A stretch of DNA of 15,898 nt from an archaeon (GTDB lineage: Archaea; Nanobdellota; Nanobdellia; SCGC-AAA011-G17; GW2011-AR17): assembly GCA_023245975.1 (NCBI GenBank), contig JAHFJF010000009.1, forward strand, positions 1 to 15,898, given 5' to 3'. Made by a program: the position numbers and the translations under genes. Below are positions 1 to 6,872 of the stretch, piece after piece (the first letter of the stretch is position 1; the number at the start of each line of letters is the position of its first letter). Under the pieces are notes generated by a model. That model was given only the letters and a program-made list of their open reading frames with translations. It made no database searches and had not been told where the DNA came from.

Positions 1-691
1 TTAATATATCATATTGGATTAATTTTTCCTTTGCACATTTAATGTTGTCGTATTCCTCTCTAATCATCTTTATTACATCTGCTCCAAACAGATAATCCTT
101 GGCATCAAAAGACAAATCTTTTGCCAACGAAATAATCTTCCTTGATGTAATTTTTTCAGTTCTATACCATGAATAAGCAGCAGTACTCGCGAAGACTGGG
201 GTCCCTAATAAAGCCCAGTGGAAATTAATGCCCATCATAGCTGAAAAGGTTCCTATTACTAAAGAACTAAAAAATATTCCATAGTTACAATTCTCATCAA
301 AATCAATTCTTTTTTTAATCTGATAAATTGTATCAATATTCTGCCCTATTTCTTTTAGGTCTGAATGATTATATGGCCCGGACGTTACCAGATATAGGGA
401 CCCATATTGATCTTTAGAAAATTCCATAAAGGAAATAAAACGATCTTGAACTGTAACCTCTTCCTCAAGAAAAGAAGGCAGTGATTTGTTATGCCTAATA
501 TATGTCCATCCATTATTTAATGGTTCATAACCAATTTCTTTGATTTTAGAAACTTCTTTGTCTGCTTCTAGAGGGCATTTCTTTAACTCTTTTGCTACCG
601 CCCTGCTCTCTTCATCTGACAATCTTGCTGACAATGTTCTGTCTTCCAGTCTTGCTAATTCTCTGTACGGCCCTTTCCCAAATAATTCCAT
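1..691 (-). CDS. Uncharacterised protein with membrane hairpin, 3'-truncated at window edge
   Basis: An open frame runs from an ATG at 691-689 through 230 codons to the window edge without a stop, so the C-terminus is missing. The N-terminal ~130 residues are soluble and highly charged (start MELFGKGPYRELARLEDR). Two hydrophobic stretches follow at about residues 137-153 and 157-174, separated by a short turn, which predicts a two-helix membrane hairpin. A charged tail (from about 176) continues out of the window. A TATA box centred 26-27 nt upstream of the ATG supports this start and a leaderless mRNA. I do not recognise the family. The layout, a cytosolic domain before a mid-protein hairpin, is shared by many uncharacterised archaeal membrane proteins and gives no specific function. 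Confidence 0.75.
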   Translation of the reverse strand, partial: MELFGKGPYRELARLEDRTLSARLSDEESRAVAKELKKCPLEADKEVSKIKEIGYEPLNNGWTYIRHNKSLPSFLEEEVTVQDRFISFMEFSKDQYGSLYLVTSGPYNHSDLKEIGQNIDTIYQIKKRIDFDENCNYGIFFSSLVIGTFSAMMGINFHWALLGTPVFASTAAYSWYRTEKITSRKIISLAKDLSFDAKDYLFGADVIKMIREEYDNIKCAKEKLIQYDIL

Positions 692-713
692 ATGACTCGT
701 TTTTATCTACCGA

Positions 714-721
714 TTTATAAG
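714..721 (-). promoter_or_regulatory. TATA box for the partial gene at 1-691
   Basis: On the minus strand this reads CTTATAAA preceded by AAGG, a reasonable archaeal BRE/TATA. Its centre (717.5) lies 26.5 nt from the A of the ATG at 691, so transcription would start at or next to the start codon. It lies in the 64-nt gap after the phosphoesterase pair, so the gene appears to have its own promoter. Confidence 0.6.
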
Positions 722-755
722 CCTTATTCTTTCAAAACATTAATCTTAAGACTCT

Positions 756-1655
756 TTAGTCGTAGAATGGAATGTCTGTAGAGACTACATCACCCATTGA
801 ACCGTCCTTATTGAAATAGACCTCAAATATTATACCGCCTAATGCCGGAGCGGGAATCTTTCGTTCAGAATCGTAAGGTGTCTGGCTTATGCTAGATGGC
901 ACCATGAATGACCTAAAACCTTTAGTGCCAGGGAATTCATATCTCCGCTGGAAGTAACCCATTAATAGTATGTCGGGTTTTTCACCGGGACTAATAGAAT
1001 CAATCATGGCCTGCAATGGCTGTGAAATTGCGTATGGTTTCCTAGAACCCAAGCCCGGCAATGGATGAGAAAGCGTAACCCTGGCTTTCGGACCAATCTT
1101 AATCGTTGCTGCATTCCAATCCATGAAAATAAGATCCTTCCTCTTCTTCGCGATATCAAGGCAGACATTGGTTCTTTCCCCTTCTTCATCCTTCTTCTTG
1201 AGGAATGTCGCATCAATATTGCCACCGATAAAATAGGTGTCAACACCGATAGATGGATAACATTCTGGCTTTTTTGAATCGAAGAAAATTTCTAGCATTG
1301 CATCATAACTCTGATAAATCTGATCTTTAACATGCCCCTTGTAGCGCATATAACCGTCAGTTATATCACCACAATGCAATACATATGAAACACCTTCTTC
1401 CTTGAAACGACTGTATAATGACCTGTAAATATCTGGCCTTCCATATTTGCTATTCAATCTTGTATCTGATAATGCACCAAATACAACCTTGCCATTCTTT
1501 ATATGCTCAGAAAGATCTATCTTTGGAGCAGTGGAACGATATTTTTCTGCATCGATTAACGCTTCCAATTGTTTTGTATTGATATTATATTCTTTAACAA
1601 CAGTGAACAATTCTTCCTTCAAAGACTCTAGCTTACCTTTCTTTTCTTTTGTCAT
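756..1655 (-). CDS. Metallophosphoesterase-fold paralogue with degenerate active site
   Basis: This 299-residue protein aligns along its length with the protein encoded just upstream (1659-2654), a calcineurin-like phosphoesterase. Shared blocks include GDITDG (96-101), YFIGGN (141-146) and a C-terminal D-G-S-M/T-I-D-like stretch. The metal ligands are partly gone: motif I is D64-T-R66 where the paralogue has D-L-H, motif III is GGNID (H to I147), and motif V is G-Y-F-Q (233-236) instead of G-H-x-H. D64, D97, D100, N146 and H197 remain. It is therefore probably catalytically dead or altered, perhaps a partner or regulator of the active copy; that role is inference. The N-terminal ~45 residues are helical, with an I-N-x-x-Q-L element also found in the paralogue. 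A GGGAG Shine-Dalgarno at 1663-1667, 7 nt from the ATG and inside the last codons of the upstream gene, supports this start. The gap between the two genes is 3 nt. Confidence 0.88.
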   Translation of the reverse strand: MTKEKKGKLESLKEELFTVVKEYNINTKQLEALIDAEKYRSTAPKIDLSEHIKNGKVVFGALSDTRLNSKYGRPDIYRSLYSRFKEEGVSYVLHCGDITDGYMRYKGHVKDQIYQSYDAMLEIFFDSKKPECYPSIGVDTYFIGGNIDATFLKKKDEEGERTNVCLDIAKKRKDLIFMDWNAATIKIGPKARVTLSHPLPGLGSRKPYAISQPLQAMIDSISPGEKPDILLMGYFQRRYEFPGTKGFRSFMVPSSISQTPYDSERKIPAPALGGIIFEVYFNKDGSMGDVVSTDIPFYD

Positions 1656-1658
1656 ATT

Positions 1659-2654
1659 TTATCTCCCTGATTCATAGACCCCTCTTTCATCCATGAAATT
1701 GCCCCATTTTTCATTACCATTAATTTCATAAGATAACAGCCTTTTTCTTATTCCATCAATAGTCCCATCATCCTTGAAGTATGCAGTAATCAGCCAGGCA
1801 CCTAGCTGCGCAGTTAAATCCTTCCTACGCATCCAGTCTGATTGATGTTCCATTGTACCTGCCTGGAATGCGTGAACATTTCTAGTGAATAAGTAATCCA
1901 TCTTATGATAATGACCCACTATCAAAATTCTTGGCTTGAATTCAGATTGCAATGCCCCTATATGGGCTTGAATCTGGTAGGATTGGCTTTTTGCAGTTCC
2001 TTTTTGAGGATGAAGCACACGTATCCAGGATGCATTGTCCGGCACTTTCTTTCCTTCCATCATCAGATTGATGTATTGCGGCTGTAGCGGCAGGTTTCCT
2101 TCATTCATTCCTAAATAGACTAAATCTTTCCTATCTTTGGCGATATATTTGCAGATGTCAGCCCCAATGCTGTTCAAATATGTCTGATCATGATTGCCAC
2201 CGATAAAATATGTTTGCAAGCCTATGTCTGGCCATTCATTTACACAGAATTCCACCACATCATCAAGGCCCTGTACTACAAGATTATACTTCTGCCATGG
2301 CCTCATATTTTCTCCGTCTGTAACATCACCTGTCTGAATTACATATTCAGCACCTTCTTCCTTCCCAATCTTCAGAACTTCCTTGAACTTTTTGAAATCG
2401 CATAATGGTTTTTTGGTGAAGCCTTCTTTTGCATTCAGGTGCAGATCACCAACAGTCAAAAATGTAACAGACTTCTTAGAAAACTTGTGCAGATTCGTAG
2501 GAAGATTCGTTGAGGAGGGGTTCTTTATTTTCTCAATTACTTCCTTTAATTGGTCTGGATTAATAGAAGATGTAGAGATAACACTCTCAAGCTTTTTTGC
2601 TTCCTTTGAGTCTTCTGGCAAACCTTTTCCACCTTTCTTTAGTTCGTTATGCAT
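1659..2654 (-). CDS. Calcineurin-like metallophosphoesterase (intact motifs)
   Basis: The 331-residue protein carries all five signature motifs of the binuclear metallophosphoesterase superfamily: D70-L-H72, GDVTDG (109-114), GGNHD (152-156), H215 in LHP, and GHYH (247-250). Such enzymes hydrolyse phosphomono- or phosphodiesters with two metals, usually Mn or Fe; the substrate cannot be read from sequence. A charged N-terminal region of ~60 residues with a short helical element (INPDQLKEVIEKI) precedes the catalytic domain, and residues after ~275 form an extra C-terminal piece. There is no signal peptide, so it is probably cytoplasmic. It is the first gene of a two-gene unit with its degenerate paralogue. 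The start is the ATG at 2654; no clear Shine-Dalgarno is seen. A DNA-repair nuclease role such as SbcD/Mre11 is possible but no capping or partner gene is present to support it. Confidence 0.88.
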   Translation of the reverse strand: MHNELKKGGKGLPEDSKEAKKLESVISTSSINPDQLKEVIEKIKNPSSTNLPTNLHKFSKKSVTFLTVGDLHLNAKEGFTKKPLCDFKKFKEVLKIGKEEGAEYVIQTGDVTDGENMRPWQKYNLVVQGLDDVVEFCVNEWPDIGLQTYFIGGNHDQTYLNSIGADICKYIAKDRKDLVYLGMNEGNLPLQPQYINLMMEGKKVPDNASWIRVLHPQKGTAKSQSYQIQAHIGALQSEFKPRILIVGHYHKMDYLFTRNVHAFQAGTMEHQSDWMRRKDLTAQLGAWLITAYFKDDGTIDGIRKRLLSYEINGNEKWGNFMDERGVYESGR

Positions 2655-2915
2655 GTCTTGTTTAAAAAGTTTTTGTGTTTTTCATCCTCAAGCTTGCAAT
2701 ATATATTCTCCGGCATATACCTGGAAAATTTTTAGTAAAAAATCGTTATTATCCTTGTCGTCCAAAACCAAACCGTAATTGCTCGTTATTAACGGACTCC
2801 TGGTTTTTTCCTTGATAATCTGTTAATTTATTTCTTTATAACACTTTTCTTTTCCCAAAAAGCAATACTTATAAGCTCAAGAAACAGTTAATATTTAATG
2901 TTCTCATGATTTAAT
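2655..2915. other. Intergenic region with promoter elements and a short ATG-less open frame
   Basis: This 261-nt stretch separates the intact phosphoesterase from the upstream membrane-protein gene. On the minus strand it holds two TATA-like boxes, one at 2868-2875 (CTTATAAG) and one at 2700-2707, so the phosphoesterase mRNA may have a leader of about 20 or about 190 nt. Between them an open frame runs from 2822 to a TGA at 2690-2688 (44 sense codons). It has no ATG; the only usual starts are TTG at 2771 or 2765. A weak hairpin can form at 2773-2795. I cannot say whether this is a small gene, a remnant or simply leader sequence. Confidence 0.4.
2700..2707 (-). promoter_or_regulatory. Probable TATA box for the phosphoesterase pair
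   Basis: AATATATA on the minus strand is centred about 50 nt from the ATG at 2654, which would give a leader of roughly 22 nt. No strong Shine-Dalgarno follows. The alternative box at 2868-2875 (CTTATAAG) is a better archaeal consensus but would give a leader of about 190 nt. Only transcript-end mapping can choose between them. Confidence 0.35.
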
Positions 2916-3527
2916 TCACTTAATTTTTGATTTCTTCCTCTCCTCAGGGCTTGCCAATTTCTTGTACCCTATCCATATCAATAAAACTAATTCTATGAAT
3001 ATCGTAAATACCCTCATCCATTTGCTCATATCGCCAAAGTATCTCGTAGTGCCGATTGCCAATACTGCAATCCCACCAAACATGAAACCCGAACCAAGGA
3101 AGTCTATTGTCCATAGAACCCCAAAAAAGATTGCTACCAATCCAATTGGTGCAGAGATGAAGAAAACATTCCTGTTGTATTTTTTCTGGTAATCATTAAA
3201 TTCCTTGTTACAGTAATTGCATTTCATAGACCTTTTAACCTGGCAGCCTTTCTCATCATAATCAAATTCTATAAAACCACCGGCCCTTTCGCATTCCTGA
3301 GATTCTTTATTGGGTAATAACACATCAGTACAATTAGTTTGCACCGCAGGTAATGAAGATGCGGGATATGTCTTCTCGTAAACAGGATATGGGCGAGCAA
3401 ATTGCCCTGACTTGCAGAAATCATCATACATCGGCTCTGGATAGAAAGCATCAATAGTGACTAGCACTAAAGTAGCGAATAGTATGGTAATGCCAACAAT
3501 CATTGCATATTTCTTAATGTCAAGCAT
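2916..3527 (-). CDS. Four-helix membrane protein with Cys-rich external loop, uncharacterised
   Basis: From the ATG at 3527 the product has 203 residues. It has one N-terminal membrane helix (about 7-27), a ~95-residue hydrophilic loop and three closely packed C-terminal helices (about 121-139, 143-161 and 170-188), ending in a basic tail. The loop contains six cysteines; the last two form C-N-Y-C, and the spacing suits disulfides or a metal knuckle. By the positive-inside rule the basic C-terminus is probably cytoplasmic and the loop probably outside. A TTG three codons upstream (3536) is also in frame, but the ATG is preferred because a TATA box at 3551-3558 is centred 27.5 nt away, which fits a leaderless mRNA. 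The general plan resembles uncharacterised membrane proteins of DPANN archaea; this is from memory and no function is known to me. Confidence 0.82.
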   Translation of the reverse strand: MLDIKKYAMIVGITILFATLVLVTIDAFYPEPMYDDFCKSGQFARPYPVYEKTYPASSLPAVQTNCTDVLLPNKESQECERAGGFIEFDYDEKGCQVKRSMKCNYCNKEFNDYQKKYNRNVFFISAPIGLVAIFFGVLWTIDFLGSGFMFGGIAVLAIGTTRYFGDMSKWMRVFTIFIELVLLIWIGYKKLASPEERKKSKIK

Positions 3528-3549
3528 AGGTAACAAAGAAAACTACCAC

Positions 3550-4242
3550 TTATATAAATTTAGCGTTTACCAATTCACTTACATGCTGCCAAATCATAAA
3601 TGAAATATCTTCCCTAGGCAGCCTATTTCCATCTTTTTTCATGCAGTCGATTGTTTTCCAGTTCTTTCTAGTAAATGCAAGCTCCAAGTAAGTTTCTCTA
3701 ACTTTGCCCAAATACCACATATCCTGTTCATGAATATCTTTGTAAGATTTTCCGGCTGCCTTTGCCTCTTCTTCTCTTTTTTTAATAACCTTAACACTTT
3801 CTTGCAAAGGCAAATCAAGATATATCACTAAATCAGAACGCGGTATTCCTAGCATATTATGCTCAAAATAGGTTAATTTTTTTATTAACTCAGACCTTTC
3901 ATTTCCTTCCAATTTTGCGCCTTGATAGCCAAGATTCGATTCCATGTACCTGTCAAGAACTACGTTCGTACCGTTATCAAGCCACTCCAATAACTGCGGG
4001 GTTGCAGAAAGCCTATCCATGGCATATAGTGTGCTTGGCGGCCAAGGATCATTTCCGATTCCATCCTTATGCATGCCTGAAAGATATTGCCTAACCCTCA
4101 TGCCCCATTCTAATTCATACCTTGGGAAGCTCATAGTCTCTACAGGGATGTCTGATGACTTCATTTTTTCTATTAGAATTTTTGTCTGGGTTTCCTTGCC
4201 TGTACCATCAGTCCCCTCTATGACAATAAGCTTTCCTACCAT
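3550..4242 (-). CDS. tmk: Thymidylate (dTMP) kinase
   Basis: Tmk phosphorylates dTMP to dTDP with ATP in the cytoplasm, the committed step towards dTTP. The 230-residue sequence starts with IVIEGTDGTGKETQ, a P-loop at 10-17. It then has SFPRYE (38-43), DR in AMDRL (75-79), the LDRYMESN motif (96-103) and a basic LID region with KKREEEAK (154-161). The residue after the P-loop lysine is Glu17 rather than the usual Ser/Thr. From memory, G-K-E-T-Q occurs in a branch of Tmk-like proteins known from Firmicutes together with the FPxYE element, so this is likely a sub-family feature rather than damage. The N-terminus abuts a bidirectional promoter shared with the DUF357 gene. The last codons contain the TATA box of the next gene. 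A role on another deoxynucleoside monophosphate is less likely. Confidence 0.9.
   Translation of the reverse strand: MVGKLIVIEGTDGTGKETQTKILIEKMKSSDIPVETMSFPRYELEWGMRVRQYLSGMHKDGIGNDPWPPSTLYAMDRLSATPQLLEWLDNGTNVVLDRYMESNLGYQGAKLEGNERSELIKKLTYFEHNMLGIPRSDLVIYLDLPLQESVKVIKKREEEAKAAGKSYKDIHEQDMWYLGKVRETYLELAFTRKNWKTIDCMKKDGNRLPREDISFMIWQHVSELVNAKFI
3551..3558 (-). promoter_or_regulatory. TATA box embedded in the 3' end of tmk
   Basis: On the minus strand this reads TTTATATA and is formed by the last tmk codons (Phe, Ile) and the start of its stop codon. Its centre is 27.5 nt from the ATG at 3527, so the membrane-protein gene should have its own leaderless promoter although it lies just behind tmk. 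The match to the archaeal consensus is exact. Confidence 0.65.
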
Positions 4243-4265
4243 TCCGAAAAAGGATAATGAAGGAT

Positions 4266-4279
4266 ATATTTATAAATAT
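4266..4279. promoter_or_regulatory. Palindromic TATA box shared by tmk and the DUF357 gene
   Basis: ATATTTATAAATAT is a perfect 14-nt palindrome centred at 4272.5. It lies 30.5 nt from the tmk ATG (4242) and 28.5 nt from the DUF357 ATG (4301). It is the only good TATA box in the 58-nt gap, so a single TBP site probably serves both directions and gives leaderless or nearly leaderless mRNAs on each side. Flanking BRE bases differ: purine-rich GAAGGA on the tmk side and GTTATGATA (read on the minus strand) on the other. Confidence 0.6.
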
Positions 4280-4300
4280 TATCATAACTGCAGCATATAG

Positions 4301-4582
4301 ATGAAAGAAATAACAAAAGAAAAGCTAGAGAAATATTTCAAGGTTACTGAAGAAGCCCTTGAATTAGCCAAGGTTTCCAAAGAAAGGCTTAACATGCCAG
4401 AGCAAAGGGCAGATTTTGTTGACATGATTGAAAGGTATGTTTCTGACGCCCATCATTTCGCATCAAAGGGAGATTTGGTAAATGCTTTTGCCGCCTTAAA
4501 TTATGCACACGGCTGGCTTGATGCAGGCGCAAGGATAGGATTGTTTGACGTGCAGGATTCCAGATTATTTACTGTTGATTGA
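4301..4582 (+). CDS. DUF357 archaeal helical protein
   Basis: The 93-residue product matches the DUF357 family, which I know as small, soluble, all-helical archaeal proteins of unknown function. The diagnostic C-terminal half is present: [20 protein letters not shown] (57-76), then ARIGLFDV (77-84). The N-terminal half is an amphipathic helix rich in Lys and Glu. The family length (about 80-100 residues) agrees with this start. The gene is divergent from tmk across a shared TATA box and converges on the 184-residue gene with only 2 nt between the stop codons. Nothing in the sequence gives a biochemical activity. Confidence 0.9.
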   Translation: MKEITKEKLEKYFKVTEEALELAKVSKERLNMPEQRADFVDMIERYVSDAHHFASKGDLVNAFAALNYAHGWLDAGARIGLFDVQDSRLFTVD

Positions 4583-4584
4583 AC

Positions 4585-5139
4585 TTATCTTTTAATCTGA
4601 AGGACTTTATTCCTCTGATAGAAATCCTCTATAGTATTTTCATACCACCAAAAACCTTTACCGCCATAATCTTTTATTTCATCTTGGACTATCATTGCAG
4701 GCAGATGGAATTGGACAATACCAGGATTTATTCTAAACCCTTCGCTATCTTTCCATCTGACATGCATCAAGTGTTCCCCACGAAATACTTTGCCTAGCCT
4801 GCAGACAGCCCTTCTTATTGCTATATCATGTATATGGCTATTTGGTGTTTCCTGGATCTCGTAATCAAACCCAGATTGGACATTTGTAGTGGCGGTATCA
4901 TAAACATCTGATGCAGTTGAAATTAACCAATCTAATGTTTCTTGGTTCTTTTTAAAAAACTCGTAATAACCATCTTCGTAAACCTGAATACCTATATTCT
5001 TTGGAATAACTAAGTCACCCCATTGGTATGCAATTCTCCAATTCCATTCCCCAAATGTTTTATCCCAGATAGAATAGACTTCATCCCTCTTCTTTCCAAG
5101 ATACCCTGGCTTCTCCACTGTTACCCATTTGCTGGTCAT
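4585..5139 (-). CDS. Uncharacterised Trp-rich protein, third gene of the mutS-mutL operon
   Basis: I do not recognise a named family for this 184-residue soluble protein. It has no signal peptide, membrane segment or nucleotide-binding loop. It is rich in aromatics, with nine tryptophans including WDKTFGEWNWR (25-35) and FWWYENTIEDFY (163-174). It also has a polar core stretch HIHDIAIRR (102-110) whose His, Asp and Arg residues could be catalytic. The start lies 2 nt after the mutL stop, and a GAGGAAG Shine-Dalgarno (5145-5151) built from the last mutL codons sits 5 nt upstream of the ATG. It should therefore be made from the mutS-mutL mRNA. From memory, similar W-rich proteins ending in N-K-V-L-Q occur as hypotheticals in bacteria and small-genome lineages. 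A link to repair is inferred from position only. Confidence 0.85.
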   Translation of the reverse strand: MTSKWVTVEKPGYLGKKRDEVYSIWDKTFGEWNWRIAYQWGDLVIPKNIGIQVYEDGYYEFFKKNQETLDWLISTASDVYDTATTNVQSGFDYEIQETPNSHIHDIAIRRAVCRLGKVFRGEHLMHVRWKDSEGFRINPGIVQFHLPAMIVQDEIKDYGGKGFWWYENTIEDFYQRNKVLQIKR

Positions 5140-5141
5140 TT

Positions 5142-6872
5142 TTACTTCCTCTTGAACATCTTCTCTATCTCTAGCAAAGATATCTTAATCATTATCGGCC
5201 TGCCATGGGGGCATGTCCAAGGCAGCTTGCATTTGTCTAATTCTTCCAATAAAGATTCCATTTTAGGAATAGGGCAATCATCGCCCGCTTTTATAGATGC
5301 CCTGCATGACATCATTGTTATTATTGATTCCTGCAACTCTTCCAAAGGATTGTTTTTTCCTTCTGCAGCAGTATTCACCAAGTCGGACAATAAAGAGGCT
5401 GGCTGTGTCCTGCCGAAAATCATGGGTATGCTCCTTACAATGAAGCTTCTCTCGCCAAAATGCGATAATTCAAATCCAAGATTATTCGCAAAATCAATAT
5501 TTTCTATCAGCCATGCACTTTCAGCAGGGGGCAATTCCAATATCTCAGGCTTCAATAATTCCTGCTTTCTTACTTTTTCGCCCATGAATTCATTCATGAA
5601 TTTTTCATAATTAATCCTCTCTTCCACAACATGCTGGTCAATTATGAAGAAGCCATCTGTTGATTCAGCAAGGAAAAAAGTCTTGTGCACACATCCTAAC
5701 AAGCGGTATGCCGAGACGCGGTTCTGCATTACTGCGCCCCTTGAAGATATTTCATTGCCGCGGAAGAAAGACTGCTCACTTTTTTCAACCAGCTTCTGTT
5801 CAACGATTAGACTATCGGAAGGCTGCGCCATAAATTGTTCCATTGATAAATTTGAAAGTGCTGGCTGCACTTCTTTCACTTCGTAACTCTTGACAAGATT
5901 GGAGCTTAGGAGAGTATTCCTTACAGCATCAAAAACCAAGTTGTATACTTCCGCGGAATTTCCAAACTTAATCTTTTCCTTTGTCGGATGGACATTTACA
6001 TCTATCTTTTCCGGATTTAGCTTCAATGACAATACAAAAACTGGGTTCTTGTCCAGGAACAGCAATGTATGGTATGCATCATAGACTGCTTTTGAGATAG
6101 TATCATCTTTGACATATCTCCCATTAACAAAGATGGTCTGCAAGCTTTTGTCTGACTTCAATAATGATGGCTTTGAAATCATCCCGGTAATATTCTCTGT
6201 TTCTATGGGCATCATCTGCTTCAAGACATTTATTCCGTATATCACTGCAATTGAATCTTCCATTTTCCCAGAAGAGGTTGAAATCAGAGTATGGCCATTA
6301 TGCGTTAGCTTAAAAGAGATATTGGAATAATATAATGCATACCTTGAGACAACATCAACTATTGATTTCAATTCATTCGTATCTGACTTAAGGAATTTCA
6401 TCCTCGCCGGAGTATTGAAAAAAAGGTTTCTTACCTCCATTATAGTGCCATCTGGGCATCCAACTGGACCATTGAACCTTACATCTCCACCAACAATCTC
6501 TACTGAATGGCCATTGATAGATTGCTTCTGCCTTGTCTTTATTGTCAATGATGATACTGCTGCTATGCTGGCCAAAGCCTCACCCCTGAAGCCCAATGAT
6601 GATATCGAATAAAGATCATGACTTTCCTTAATCTTGCTTGTAGCATGCCTCAATACAGATAGCTTGCAGTCTTCCTCATCCATGCCCAAGCCATTGTCTG
6701 CTATCCTGATAAGCCTCTTTCCATAATCTTCAATGTCAATAGTTATAGAAGTGGAACCGGCATCTATGGAATTCTCTACCAATTCCTTAACAACAGATGC
6801 AGGCTTCTCTATTACTTCTCCAGCCGCAATCTTGCCGATTGTCCTTTCATCCAATACATTTATTTTTGTCAT
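5142..6872 (-). CDS. mutL: DNA mismatch repair protein MutL (endonuclease type)
   Basis: MutL couples mismatch recognition by MutS to strand incision. The N-terminal GHKL ATPase is complete: ELVENSIDAG (30-39, catalytic E33 and N34), DNGLGM (59-64), RHATSKI (75-81), GFRGEAL (94-100) and DVNVHPTK (291-298). A short linker (about 325-385) leads to a C-terminal domain with the metal-dependent nuclease motifs: DQHVVEERINYE (412-423, matching DQHA-x2-E-x4-E with Ala replaced by Val), SCRASIKAGD (522-531) and CPHGRP (554-559). QELLKP (437-442) fits the Qxx(L/I)xP sliding-clamp-binding motif. The protein should therefore nick DNA itself, as in organisms without MutH. At 576 residues it is compact but complete. 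Its ATG overlaps the mutS stop in an ATGA, so translation is coupled. The type is bacterial and was probably acquired by transfer. Confidence 0.96.
   Translation of the reverse strand: MTKINVLDERTIGKIAAGEVIEKPASVVKELVENSIDAGSTSITIDIEDYGKRLIRIADNGLGMDEEDCKLSVLRHATSKIKESHDLYSISSLGFRGEALASIAAVSSLTIKTRQKQSINGHSVEIVGGDVRFNGPVGCPDGTIMEVRNLFFNTPARMKFLKSDTNELKSIVDVVSRYALYYSNISFKLTHNGHTLISTSSGKMEDSIAVIYGINVLKQMMPIETENITGMISKPSLLKSDKSLQTIFVNGRYVKDDTISKAVYDAYHTLLFLDKNPVFVLSLKLNPEKIDVNVHPTKEKIKFGNSAEVYNLVFDAVRNTLLSSNLVKSYEVKEVQPALSNLSMEQFMAQPSDSLIVEQKLVEKSEQSFFRGNEISSRGAVMQNRVSAYRLLGCVHKTFFLAESTDGFFIIDQHVVEERINYEKFMNEFMGEKVRKQELLKPEILELPPAESAWLIENIDFANNLGFELSHFGERSFIVRSIPMIFGRTQPASLLSDLVNTAAEGKNNPLEELQESIITMMSCRASIKAGDDCPIPKMESLLEELDKCKLPWTCPHGRPIMIKISLLEIEKMFKRK
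5145..5151 (-). promoter_or_regulatory. Shine-Dalgarno for the 184-residue protein, inside mutL
   Basis: GAGGAAG on the minus strand overlaps the last mutL codons (Lys-Arg-Lys) 5 nt from the next ATG. It is the strongest ribosome-binding site in this operon and supports co-translation of the third gene with mutL. Confidence 0.6.

Noticed and set aside
2681..2700. GAGGATGA on the minus strand as a C box of a C/D guide RNA
   Set aside because: The box is imperfect and no CUGA D box lies at proper spacing.
2639..2716. 25-codon ATG open frame (minus) overlapping the start of the intact phosphoesterase
   Set aside because: Only a weak AGG precedes it, the putative TATA box lies inside it, and its length is within chance expectation for AT-rich sequence.
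2383..2778. 131-codon plus-strand open frame over the intact phosphoesterase
   Set aside because: It lies opposite conserved phosphoesterase motifs and looks like a reverse-strand shadow.
2773..2820. Hairpin CCGTAAT...ATTAACGG followed by T-rich sequence, as a plus-strand terminator
   Set aside because: No plus-strand gene lies upstream, the stem is bulged and AU-rich, and archaeal termination does not need such a hairpin.
3528..3536. TTG start for the membrane protein
   Set aside because: The ATG at 3527 fits the TATA distance of 27.5 nt; the TTG would lie within about 18 nt of the TATA centre, upstream of the expected transcript start.
5023..5610. 195-codon plus-strand open frame over mutL and the 184-residue gene
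   Set aside because: It is the complement of two clearly coding genes and its translation shows no domain features.
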